Source: Hermetia illucens
Taxonomy: Eukaryota > Arthropoda > Insecta > Diptera > Stratiomyidae
Direction: 5' to 3'
DNA: 64,000 nt
NCBI RefSeq assembly: GCF_905115235.1
Contig: NC_051855.1
Span: 12,576,388-12,640,387, forward strand
Shown in pieces: positions 33,870-44,543 of this stretch. The notes beneath the pieces were generated by a model. The model was not told where the DNA came from and did no database searches. It worked only from the letters and a program-made list of their open reading frames with translations. Position numbers and translations under genes: made by a program. Each line of letters opens with the position of its first letter. Position 1 is the stretch's first letter.

Positions 33870-36800
33870 ATGGCTGAGAACGTGCGTGTAGTTGTCCGGT
33901 GCCGACCCATGAGTCAAAAGGAGTTAGATGCACATTGTAAGGTGAGAAGACGGTTCCCTTTTCCAACCCCCAAATTACCTGTACCAAAATAAACTCCAGA
34001 GCTCTAGTAAGACAACATTTCCACTAATGTCATCCTCCTCTTTCCCTTATTAACATAGAATATCGTGCAAATAAAGGACTGCATGGTGAGCCTTGAAAAT
34101 CCAAATGATCTCTCAACCCCGGCTAAAAGCTTCACATATGATAGTGCCTATGGTGCCAATGCGCCCACTGAAGCTTTATACAACGACATTTGTTATTCTC
34201 TAGTCGAGAATGTCCTAGAAGGATACAACGGTACGATTTTCGCCTATGGACAAACTGGCTGTGGAAAATCCCATACAATGCAAGGTCCAGAAATAGTACG
34301 TGATACCACAATCGGAAATGATAATGATGTTGTTTCCACATTAACATCACAACGCGGCATAATATCACGATCTTTTGATCATATTTTCGAGGCAATTTCA
34401 GTTGCAACAGGTGTACGATATCTGGCTCTAGTCAGCTATCTAGAAATCTATAATGAAAATCTTCGAGATCTACTAAACCCGGACGATAGCTCAACCAATA
34501 TTCAACTTAAGGAAATACCAGGTGAAGGGATCATTGTACAGAATCTCTCAACACATACTGTCCACAATTCTCAGGAATGTGATGCTTTACTTAGGCAAGG
34601 GAACAAAAATCGAGTTGTTGGAGCGACCCTCATGAATGCCGGTAGCTCGAGATCGCACTCAATTTTTACGATAAGTCTGGAACAGATTCAAATTCAAGAT
34701 AACAGTAATCCCGTTGAATCCAACAATACTCCCGGAATTCGAAAGGGAAAACTGAACTTGGTGGACTTGGCAGGCTCTGAACGCCAGAACAAGACTGGAG
34801 CTACTGGTGAACGACTAAAAGAAGCCACTAAAATCAACCTTTCTCTATCCGCATTAGGAAATGTTATCTCCGCCCTAGTCGATGGAAAAACGAAGCACAT
34901 TCCTTACCGAGACTCAAAACTGACACGTCTCCTACAAGATTCACTCGGGGGTAATACCAAAACCCTCATGATTGCCTGCATTTCACCGGCTGATTATAAC
35001 TACGATGAGACCCTGTCGACTCTGCGATACGCCAGCCGAGCCAAAAATATACACAATAAACCCGTAATAAATGAAGATCCAAAAGATACTATGCTTCGTG
35101 AATACCAGCAAGAGATCATCCAACTTAAAAAACTCTTAGAGTCAAGTGAAAAGGGTATCCCTCCCAACAAGACTGGTCCTGATTCGGCGGAACGTGAGAA
35201 ATGGCTAGCAATCGAGCGATCCAAGTTACGTGCTGAGTATGAAAAGGAAACCATGCGCCTGAAATCTGAACACGAGGTTCAACAAAAAGAAAAGGAAGAT
35301 CTAGTCCGAAGTATGGAACGCCTTAAAACGCATTACGAACAGCAACTTAAGGACCTGAGCCATGTAATCAACAACCCCAATAGCAACGTTGTCGAAATTA
35401 ACAACAACTCAATTGAGAGCAGCAATGGGACTTCCATCGTAAATCCACCCTTAAATTCGGACTCTGATAGAGTAATAAGACGCGAAATGATACAACAAGA
35501 AGCTCTTAATCGAATTGAAGCAATAAAAAATGCCCTAATAGGAGGCGAACGTGCCAATGATGCGCAATTGAAGGAGCGACGTATCAAAAGGAAGCTTGCC
35601 GCCCAGCGGCGACTAAGTGCCCTGGCTCAAGTTTTGAGCCGCGTGGAAGAATCATCAGATCGTGATCTTCTGCAGGAACACTATAGCGACATACAACATG
35701 AATTAAAAGTTAAGACTGATGCATTGAAACAATGCAGAATGAAGGTACGAGCACTTGAAAGGGAGGTATCCGATTTACAATCTGAATTTCAATTGGATCG
35801 AGCAGATTACCTAGAGACCATTCGTCGTCTTGAAAAGAACTTAAAATTTTATCAACAGATAATGGACAAAGCCCTGCCGATACTAAGAAAGGATGGCAAA
35901 TATTGGTAAGATTTCACAAACATTTGAGGTCGGGAGTGGGTTATTTCAGTCCAAAAGAATTTCTTAATATAATTTCCAGGGATCTTGACCAAATCCAAGC
36001 CGATTCATTTTGGAATGATGATAGTAAAAAATGGCGACTACCTGAAGATATGATGCATCGGTTTCGATTGCCACCAGCAACTGGTAAGAGTGTGAAAAAA
36101 AAAAAAAAAAAAAAACCAACACTACTATGTCCAAAAAATAAGACTAATTTTCAATTTAAATTTCCCGCGTCAATGGTATCGCTTTTATTTGAGTTAGTAA
36201 CACTGTGCCTGACATCCTGACTGACATCTTTGCCATCATTAGTTGCTGAGATACGCTTGATTCTGTAAGATGAAAAATGTTACTCCGTCGATTTATATAA
36301 TGTCTGAATTAATTGACCAGAGATCTTGTATTAAATTTGATTTGCGGAATACATATCCGTATGGGGGAATGTTCAGGATGTTACAGAAGGCCTTCCGGGA
36401 GCAGACAATGTCGAAAAGGAACGTTTACAACATTTCAAAAATTAAAAAGAACACGTTGGGGAGCCTCAGGTTCTCGCCGGCACACCAAAGCGTGGAATCC
36501 ACTCTCGATCTTAGGCCACCGCGTGAAGCTATCGATGATTATGAGGCAACGGAAACGGTGCGAGTCTCGCACTGGTTCAATGATATCAAGGTGGATGGTG
36601 TGGAAGGACTTGGTGGACCTGGGGAACAAACCTACTTCTTTTCTCAAACGCTTTGAAGTTTTGCACTTTTGATATGCGATGCCAGATATATTTCGCAAAT
36701 ACTCGCTGGCTCAAATGCCTGGATAGCCGCTGCTGACCACTCAATCAGTCCAGCGTCTTTGATTTTCGGCCCGGACAGATAATTATTAAGGCTGGATTGA

Positions 36801-39167
36801 TGGTGAGCGCCCTTGGGCAAGAAATGACGGTAGAGGTTTATCATGACCAAGAAGATTCTTAGATCCTTAACCGTTTTGGGAAGCGGGAAGCTCGCAATTG
36901 CTTTGTCCGGATCCGGTTGGATGTCATCCATATTATGGCTAAGAAATCGTACTTTTCAACATAGAGAACAAGACCGGTCTCAAGAAGATGCTGAAAAATG
37001 CACTCGAGTTGCGCTCTATGCTCAAATTCTGAAGAGAAGGCGACCAGAACGTCATCCATGTAACAGAAACAAAAGTTTAGATTTCGTAGAACAGAATGGA
37101 TGTATCTCTGGAATGTTTACGACGCATAGCACAGCCCAAAAGTCATCCCAGAATAGTTTGGGTGTTCACTCGTCTATAGTCGCCACAAGGTCTCCATCCG
37201 CAATTTGGTTTGGAGTGGGGACCATGAGGAGTGGCGAAGACCAACAGCTGTCTGAGGGTCTGCATGTACCCTACTTAAGGAGCTCTTCAAACTCTTTCAA
37301 CGCAACAGCGAGCTTCTGTGGTCATGGTGAACGCACCTTAGAGAAGATAGGAGGGCCGGTGGTCTTGTTTTGGTGCTCAACATCAGACTTCACTGGCTCG
37401 GAGAGGCTACACTTGGAGCAATATTGCGATATTTTTGAAGAAGTGCATGACTGCGGGGGTTAGCAACGTCTTCGAAAATGATAGATAGGGTATCGGATGA
37501 GCAGGTGGAGATCGTCCCTTATGACGTTAGTTTGGTTGTGAGATCGATAAGGAACCTGTGTTGCAGATCCATAGGAAATCTGCGATCAAAATGGGAGTGA
37601 AACGCCACGAATGCGTGCGTCGAAGTCCCAAACCCGACGATGAATTTGCTGCCGCCAATTTTAAAGCCTGAGGCGTTAATCGATGGTACTTGAATACAGG
37701 GAGAACCGAAACCTCAGCGCCTATATCAATAAAATAGTTGCGTCTGCTCAGGGGGCGAAAACGGAAATGCGACGTGGTGTTGTACTTCCGGTAGCTGTGG
37801 CTTTTGCAAAGGCGCAAGGGGTGATACATTTTGTGACTTTTTCCGCGAGTGTTCGGTGGTACCAGCATAGCCTACAGACCTACTACAGTAGAGCCTCATT
37901 CGAGGAGCGGATATCAACCTGTTGTGCGAATTTCGTCCTGGATGGAGAGCAGCAAAGGCGTCGGCTAATTTTGACTATCAGACATGAATCGATGGGTGGC
38001 AAAACGGCAGGCATGAGTGTGTAGCGTCTGGAGGAGATTACTTTGAAGGGGATGAAATCGATTTGGACGAATAAATACAAATTTCTGAGAAAAATTTAAA
38101 TTGGTCCTATTTTTTGGACACATCCCATTGGCACTTCCGTAAGGGAAGCTAAACTCCGGTGTCTCTCCCTAAGACGGACCTTCCATATATGTCGGAGATA
38201 CCACTTCCTAATCGCTAATTCGCCATTAAACCATATCTCACGTCTTCACAGCTTCCTCTGCAGCTGTTACACCAAAGCGTCCACTTGGCGGTAAATTAGG
38301 TCCAGATCATGGTCAGGAATGCAACTCGGACGAGGTAAATCTTCTTTCAACTGAGGACTAAGTCTAAATTTAACCGAAAATCACACCGTTAATTTACTTT
38401 AAGAACTCACAAGGTGGAGAGGGACCTAACGATGAGGAAAACCAGCAGGACATAGCAGACTATTACTTTCGACCAAAAAGAGCAGCCGAATTGATGCATC
38501 AACGGAAAGGTTTTTATAATTGGAAAGGTTTCAGTAGTGCTCATAACTCTAGAAGATTGAAACATGAAACAGGTAGTCCTATCCCCCTCCCCCCCTATGT
38601 CTCAATCTTCTGGCTCTTTTGGAACTATTTCTTGGCTGTGTATTTCTTTTCTAATTAACACATGTAAATGCAGAATTCACGGCTCGGCATTCTCGTCAAC
38701 AATCAGGGAATCCGGCATCGTCCTGGTATGCAAAATCAGCCAGAAAAGCAATAACTTCATCTCCTACTTCACCGCCCTCATCGGCAGCCCCACAGTCGGC
38801 CGCGCCATATCATCATCACTCCTCAGGCAATAACAACATGATCGGCAGTTTTAATTCTACAAATGGCATACCATGGCTACCGACAACACACAAAACTTTG
38901 GACAATTTAACGGAGGAACTGCTGGCACATGGCACCGGGTTGAAATCGGCTGGAACAGGGAATATACAAGGCAGACAAAATTTAGCGCATTCCAGTAATG
39001 GATTAAATAAGAATGTTGGTACGATAATTCTATTGGATATCCTGCTCCCTTGTTTCGCAGCCTCAATGTTAATAAATAGACAATTTGCAGATAGTAAATG
39101 TACGAGCGGAAAAGGAGATACCGATGGGGCAAACACAACAACAACTTTTACCCTCCTTACGGATTAG
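33870..39167 (+). CDS. KIF17: kinesin-2 family motor, KIF17/OSM-3 type, spliced
   Basis: Plus-end-directed microtubule motor, in this family usually homodimeric and acting in cilia or dendrites. Exons: 33870-33941, 34059-35905, 35980-36083, 38674-39018 or so, and 39091 to the stop. The start is chosen because [15 protein letters not shown] is the canonical kinesin N-terminus and ends at a good donor (AAG, then GTGAGA). The motor domain spans residues 4 to about 355: P-loop GQTGCGKS (88-95), switch [10 protein letters not shown] (217-225), switch II VDLAGSE (259-265). Glu/Lys-rich coiled-coil stretches follow at about 370-430 and 540-640, then the KYWDLDQIQ...WRLPE block typical of KIF17. The tail is Ser/His-rich. 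The C-terminus is uncertain: the frame could end at 39167, or at 39255 if another donor is used. Intron 3 (2.6 kb) holds a gypsy fossil. Confidence 0.93.
36084..38673 (+). other. kinesin intron 3, expanded by insertion
   Basis: Bounded by a donor CTG/GTAAGAG at 36083/36084 and an acceptor AATGCAG at 38673/38674. The codon split across it is G plus AA (Glu). A 20-base A-run lies just inside its 5' end (near 36098). Most of its length is a Ty3/gypsy fossil lying antisense to the gene. Confidence 0.8.
36310..37930 (-). mobile_element. Ty3/gypsy retrotransposon fossil, pol remnant
   Basis: On the minus strand, in the family's order, are remnants of an aspartic protease (near 37770), a reverse transcriptase and RNase H (about 36650-37060) and an integrase core (about 36440-36700). 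Broken many times; clearly old and inert. No terminal repeats were identified. The flanks to about 38550 may belong to it. Confidence 0.75.
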
Positions 39168-39369
39168 ATCAACGGATCGTTTGATACTATTGGGACAACA
39201 GCGCAAGCCACGACATTTAAGGGCGTTGCATCATATTAGGAAGGCGAATACATAGTGCAAATGGCTGGATATTCTGTCGCAGAATACGATATACTGAATA
39301 TGGGTGCCACATTTGAAACTAGCTCTTTGCACGACAAGATTTTTGTTTTTTATATTTTTCATGTTGGTG

Positions 39370-39375
39370 AATAAA
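39370..39375 (+). promoter_or_regulatory. candidate poly(A) signal of the kinesin gene
   Basis: AATAAA about 200 bases after the proposed kinesin stop at 39167 and 115 bases after the alternative stop at 39255. The next element starts shortly after. Confidence 0.55.
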
Positions 39376-39439
39376 TACATGAATTCTGTACAAAAATTCA
39401 ATTAAGGAAATATATAAAGTTTGTTTGTAATTTATATGT

Positions 39440-41280
39440 TATTCTTAAGCGTGTCCCCAGGTTCGGCGAATGCTTTCAGTCTCGAAAAAGAGACCTATTT
39501 GGGCCCACCCCGGACATCGAGCTTGAAGGGATTGCTCCCGTCGCTCCAGAACTTCAATGGGGCCCTCATGAGTGCAGCGGCCTCCGTGGAGCGTCCTCCC
39601 TGATGAGGACCTGCGAGCATGTCTCGAGGTCCCTGGGGGTGCGGCCAGGTAAGTTACCAAGAGAAAACCTGCAATGAAAGCGAAAATTGCGTTCTCTGCA
39701 AGGATCGTAGTTCATCTGGTGATAGGGGACGACGTGCAATCCTTAGGGTGGAACTGGAGGCTTCGAGGCTCGAAATCGATAAAGGTTTATGTCGTCGTGT
39801 TCGCGCGCATGGCCACAAAGGCACTTCATCTAGAAATTTGCTCAGACCTTAGTAGCTCCTCACAGAGTGTTCCTCGTCAACCCAGAATCAGGGCTGCTAT
39901 AAGGGTTAAAGGTGGGTTACTGGCGCAAGTAGCGCTAGTTCTATGCGGGTTTTTGCTGCCTTCTAAATCTCTAACCTGGTCAGTAGAACCGCTAGTAGAA
40001 ACGAGAATGGTTCACCTGGTCAATGTTAAAATACACAATCGCGACTTCTGTGAATTTTACGTAAAATTTGTTTGTAATTTCTCAACAGTCGAAGAGATTC
40101 AGCAAGCTATGTGAAAAACAGTCAAAGGAAGATGTGAGGAAGCGTTGCCTCAATCTGAAAGTCGCCGCAGATCTGCAGGCGGCAGATGGCCATCAGGACC
40201 TGTTAGGGACCTATAAAATCAGTCGGGTTGAGCGGGCTCCCGTGGGTTTTCTTCCCTTTGCCGCCAGTCAAGCCCTGAAAATAGGGGCTGAGTGTTTATT
40301 CAGTACAAATTTATTGCCAACCTTAATTTCTACAGGGGCAGTAGGGTACATGGGGGCCAGGGATGCGATGGTGGACAGGAAATTGCATGCGATGAAGCAG
40401 CAGCAGACGAAAAATGCGGCCTTGATGCTCAACATAACGGACCTTGAATACAATCAGGTGGAGGGGCAGATCAACGCCATAATAGCCCGGCAGGAGAACG
40501 CTATGTTAAGGGAAATTTCGCAATAGTCGATGGAAGTGCAGGCACTGATTGGGGTGATAATGACGAAGCACAGATGGCTGTATAAACTACGGACCATAGC
40601 GGAGCTTGCAAAATATGTGAGGCGCCTGAACAAAGAGGTTGCCGGACTGGTGAAGTGCATCCATTAGCTATATGGGTAAAGGACGACCTAATAAGTGTTG
40701 AATTTCTGATTCCATTAGTTTTTGGTGAGCGGTTTTCCCATGACATGGTAATCACAATACCCAATTCGAGGAGAGTCACCTGCAATTTGGGAACAACCGC
40801 ACCTTTTCGAAGCCTTTTTCTCAACCCCGTGAAGGATAAGTTGTTCTTTATAGAAGATGCTGTCGAAATCTGAGGTAATCTATGAAGCCAAGCTAATCCG
40901 TTCAGGTTCAGCTTATGTTCAGGATTTGGCGAAGGAGGTGAAGCATCCACAGGAGTGGTGCCACTTAAGGAAGTGGAAAGAGGAGGCTTATGTGGCTCGG
41001 ATCAAAACTGATCTGAGGGTGGTTTTTAAGGGCCGGTCTGAGAGCGTCCCCGTAATCCATTCCAACAATCAGAAAATTTGGAGATGATGCATCCTGAATG
41101 GAACACGAGGGAGTTAGATGCTGTAAAACAAGAATTGAGGGATACAATAGGAGAAGGAGGTCGTCTTCGGAAATACGTTCCGCACGCCTGTGAGGGAGGA
41201 GGCATGTTGTTGTACGCAATGATAATTGGTGTGATTCTGCAAATGGTGAAAAAAACGGCGCTAACCTCAGGAAGCACTTC
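39440..41280 (+). mobile_element. BEL/Pao-type retrotransposon fossil (integrase piece, possible envelope-like or other remnant)
   Basis: An integrase-like stretch near 39780-39850 has the wording usual for BEL/Pao elements. A longer remnant at about 40070-40530, with a hydrophobic part and a helical Gln/Asn-rich part, may be an envelope-like gene of the same element, but that is uncertain. Broken many times. No paired terminal repeats recognised. Confidence 0.5.
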
Positions 41281-41319
41281 CTAGCTTTGTGAGTCATCTA
41301 TTTCTTAAGGATAGGCGGC

Positions 41320-42000
41320 CCGGGAGTTGGCGGGAGGCAAAGTCCGCCACGAAGCCGTGGGGGTCCGTCCAACTACTGACCTATACTGACGATGTCAACA
41401 TCATAAGAAAAACGACCCGAGGCATACAAACGGCCTTCATCCAGATCGAGCAGGCGGCACGAGATCTTGGGCTGCACATCAGTGAAGCCAAGACAAAATA
41501 TATAGTGGCAACGTCAGCACCGAAAACCAACCAACCAACAACATCAAACCACACTGGTCAAACGGGAAGTAAAGATAGGAGACTGTTGATAATTTCTCCT
41601 ATCTAAGGTTGAAAATCACAACCGATAACAGCTACGATGATGAAATCCGCGCACGGTTGTTGGCAGCCAACAGAGCCTATTTCAGCTTACAAAAACTGTT
41701 CCGCTCGAAACGTCTCACCATAGGGTCAAAGCTCTTACTGTACAAGACAATCTTGCCAGTCCTCATGTATTCCTCGGAGATTTGGGTTCTTAGCAATAAA
41801 AACTGCGTTCCAGAGAAGAATCTTCCGAAGAATTTTTGGCCCCCTACATGAGGATGGACGATTCCGTAGCCTACATAACGACGAAATTTATGAGCGATGC
41901 CATGACCGTCAGGTTGTGGATAAAATCCGGCTCATCCGCACACCCTGCCTAAGATGGAGCGATGGTGTAGATCAGGACGTCGGACAGCTTTTAGGGATAT
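41320..42000 (+). mobile_element. LINE relic (RTE/Jockey-side): RT back half and C-terminus, copy 1
   Basis: Reads QLLTYTDDVNIIRKTTRGIQ (catalytic YxDD as YTDD), then LGLHISEAKTKYIVATS, then DDEIRARLLAANRAYFSLQK and TILPVLMYSSEIWVLS, followed by a decayed FGPxxEDGRF-like C-terminus near 41840-41940. At least three breaks. Confidence 0.75.
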
Positions 42001-42119
42001 CGAATTGGTAGACCTCGGCGCAAAATCGGGATGTCTGGAGTTCCTTATTAATGCAGGCCTAGACCGGATACCGGTTGTTGCACCGTTGATGACGATGATT
42101 ATTACTTCGTTAGTTATGC

Positions 42120-42400
42120 CTTCATCGCGCACAGAGCTCCTCAGAGCTCAAGCCTGGAGTTGCGCTGTACAACTCGGGTGCTGTACCCCTTAGTTGCGGC
42201 AGAGGTGTTAGATAGGCCTCGCATCCACTGGTGTGAATCCTGAGCCTGCACTCAGTATAAACCAGGACCGCTGTGCTTGCATGGCGGGGCTCTGATTGCG
42301 GTCACAAAATCAATCCGCGTCGAAAGAGGACCGTGGGATTATGCCTTCACGCCAGGTACTCACGTTAAACCCCGCCAGGACTTTCATTACTTCTTTAGTC
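42120..42400 (+). repeat. unclassified repeat, copy 1
   Basis: About 280 bases match the reverse complement of 58.66-58.88 kb at high identity. Shared blocks include GTACAACTCGGGTG, CGGGGCTCTGATTG and GACCGTGGGATTATGCC, then ACTCACGTTAAACCCC. There is no ORF shared by both copies. Here it separates two LINE C-terminal copies. Confidence 0.75.
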
Positions 42401-42419
42401 TTAATTGCTTTCACTGATG

Positions 42420-42790
42420 CAATATTGGAGCAATGGCCGTGACATCTGAAATTGCTCAAACATCTTGGTGCCTGAAGAAAGCCCTGGCCGCGTTCGAGAG
42501 AAGAATCTTCCGAAAAATGTTTGGCCCCCTACATGAGAATGGACGATTCAGTAGCCTATACAATAACGAAGTCTATGCGCGACACCATGTCCGTCCGGTT
42601 GTGGATAAAATCCGGCTCAATAGGTTACGGTGGGCGGGTCACTTAATCCGTATGGATGAGGATGATTCCACCCGGACAGTCTAGAAGGGCAATATCTATG
42701 GTAGAAAAAGAAGACGAGACAGACCCCGCCTGAGAAGTCTGATACAGGCATGGGCGTGTTGGGTCCTACACATCGCAACTGCGAAAATTT
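42420..42790 (+). mobile_element. LINE relic, copy 2 of the same C-terminus
   Basis: LAAFERRIFRKMFGPLHENG, then LRWAGHLIRMDEDDSTRTV: the C-terminal region of the same LINE family as at 41.3-42.0 kb, and better preserved. About 115 bases (42507-42622) closely match 41821-41940. Confidence 0.8.
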
Positions 42791-42799
42791 TAATTAATA

Positions 42800-44186
42800 A
42801 GAAAAGAGAAGAAATCATTTTGAAATGCGCATGTGTCTCCGGTTCCTCGTCCTCAAAACAAAGTGCCCAAAATTACCCATGATAATCCTGCCTCAAATGA
42901 AAGAGCACTCTGCATGCTAACAAGGTGAACCTCTCAATACCAAGAGAACCAATCTCACTGAAAATATGGCCAAGACTTCTTTTCCTGTGGGAAACTCGAC
43001 TAAAACAACTTCCACCCTCATCAGCGGAGATATGCTCTCAAAGACCCCGGAAATGAATCTGTACGATAAAAACACCAAATACAGATAATATTCGGTCTCT
43101 GGTGATCGGATTCAGACAAATCAGGACAAACGGGAGCTCATGGATCCGTTAAAACCCATACACGCACGCAGAAACCCTCGACTCCAGCAAAGATATTGTC
43201 AACATCAAACGTACAAAAAATGCCCAGGTCGCGTACGCAGCGTAGCTCCAAAAATCTTCGCCCCGAGGGTATATGTTAGTAAACCTGGAGGTTCAACTCC
43301 AAAGCCATCATATGCAAGAAATCATTTAATTGGACTTGAGTGAATCCCCTTCACGACGAATGTCTATGTCCAACCGAAATACGAAAACCCGGTTGCCTAT
43401 AGGCACAGGCCCCGATATAAGCACTATATCGCAAGCCTATAAAAAGAGATGTTCCATGGCAGCCAGGTGAATCCAATGGCATCAAAAACCGCAAACTCCG
43501 TATCGATCACGTGGCGTCAATATCTCAGCAACCGATTCAACAAAGTACGTTATAAAACCAATCCACACACAGTGCTGCTGTGGCTTGAGTTTGATATACA
43601 GTGCTCCTGCGATAATGACCAGCGCGTCTACTAATTACATCGATCGACATGAACCTTCTCACGCCATGACCAGCTAAATTGAAGGGAACCCGATCTCGAA
43701 CCAGTACCAGAGCTTTGACCCTATGGTGAGACGTTTCGAACGGAACAGTTTTTGTATCAATGGGTTCTCTCCCTTCCTGTCCCTAAGCATCTCTGTAAAA
43801 ACTACTGGATTTTCTTACCTTCTTTTATCCACTTCAATTTATACCTAAATCACTGCTTTAATCAATGAAACGACTATTTTGAGCCAAATTTTATTACTCG
43901 AAATTTAGAAATTCAATTAACAAAGATGAAAAAAATTATGACCAAGACGAAAATTTACGAATCATTAGAGACAATTAGGACACAATTCAATGGTCCATTA
44001 AACCACAGTCAATTCAATAAAAATGGATGTTAAATTTGTATTAAATCCATAAAAGAATTTTGATAAATACCAAATTTATAACTTTACAATTTAGTAACAA
44101 GTTTTCTTTTGAGAAAGCTTGGCAGCTTATTCACACTATTTCAATTTGCTAGCCTAGAAAAATATATATAAATATGTATATGTATT
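42800..44186. other. gap: nothing recognised
   Basis: Sequence at 43100-43700 is of higher complexity, with small open frames of no known family. It looks like decayed mobile DNA but cannot be assigned. 43840-44180 is AT-rich and may include the 3' end of the minus-strand gene to the right. Confidence 0.4.
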
Positions 44187-44192
44187 TTTATT
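44187..44192 (-). promoter_or_regulatory. candidate poly(A) signal of the minus-strand gene at 44.5-46.3 kb
   Basis: TTTATT on the plus strand, AATAAA on the minus strand, about 350 bases beyond the stop codon at 44544. Confidence 0.35.
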
Positions 44193-44390
44193 ATCACAAT
44201 TGCTACATTAAAAGAAATGCAGGATCTCAAATTAAACAGAATAATTCAAAGGAGTAGACCGTTCGGGATCCACTGCCATTGGGAACATTAACAAGTTGGA
44301 AAAAAAAGGAACACAAAGAAACGAATTAGAAACAAACGAATTGCAATAAACTCCCCTAACTTCCAACTAAAGGAGAAATCAAGTAACTAA

Positions 44391-44498
44391 GGGAAATCAG
44401 GAAACTAAGGAAAAATCAAGTCTCATGGGAGATCAGGAAACTAAGGAAAAATCAAGTCTCATGGGAAATCAGGAAACTAAGGAAAAATCAAGTCTCAT
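44391..44498. repeat. 36-base minisatellite, three tandem copies
   Basis: Copies at 44391-44426, 44427-44462 and 44463-44498 differ at only a base or two (GGGAAATCAGGAAACTAAGG, then AAAAATCAAGTCTCAT). Partial, decayed units flank them. Lies in the predicted 3' untranslated region of the minus-strand gene. Confidence 0.9.
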
Positions 44499-44543
44499 AG
44501 GAAAGCAGGAAGACGGCCGCGAGCTACTAATCCCACCCCTTCC

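Noticed and set aside
36270-37463. Long plus-strand frames in the kinesin intron
   Set aside because: They are antisense shadows of the gypsy fossil and carry no domain of their own.
44391-44498. A CRISPR array
   Set aside because: The units are directly adjacent, with no unique spacers, in an animal genome. It is a minisatellite.
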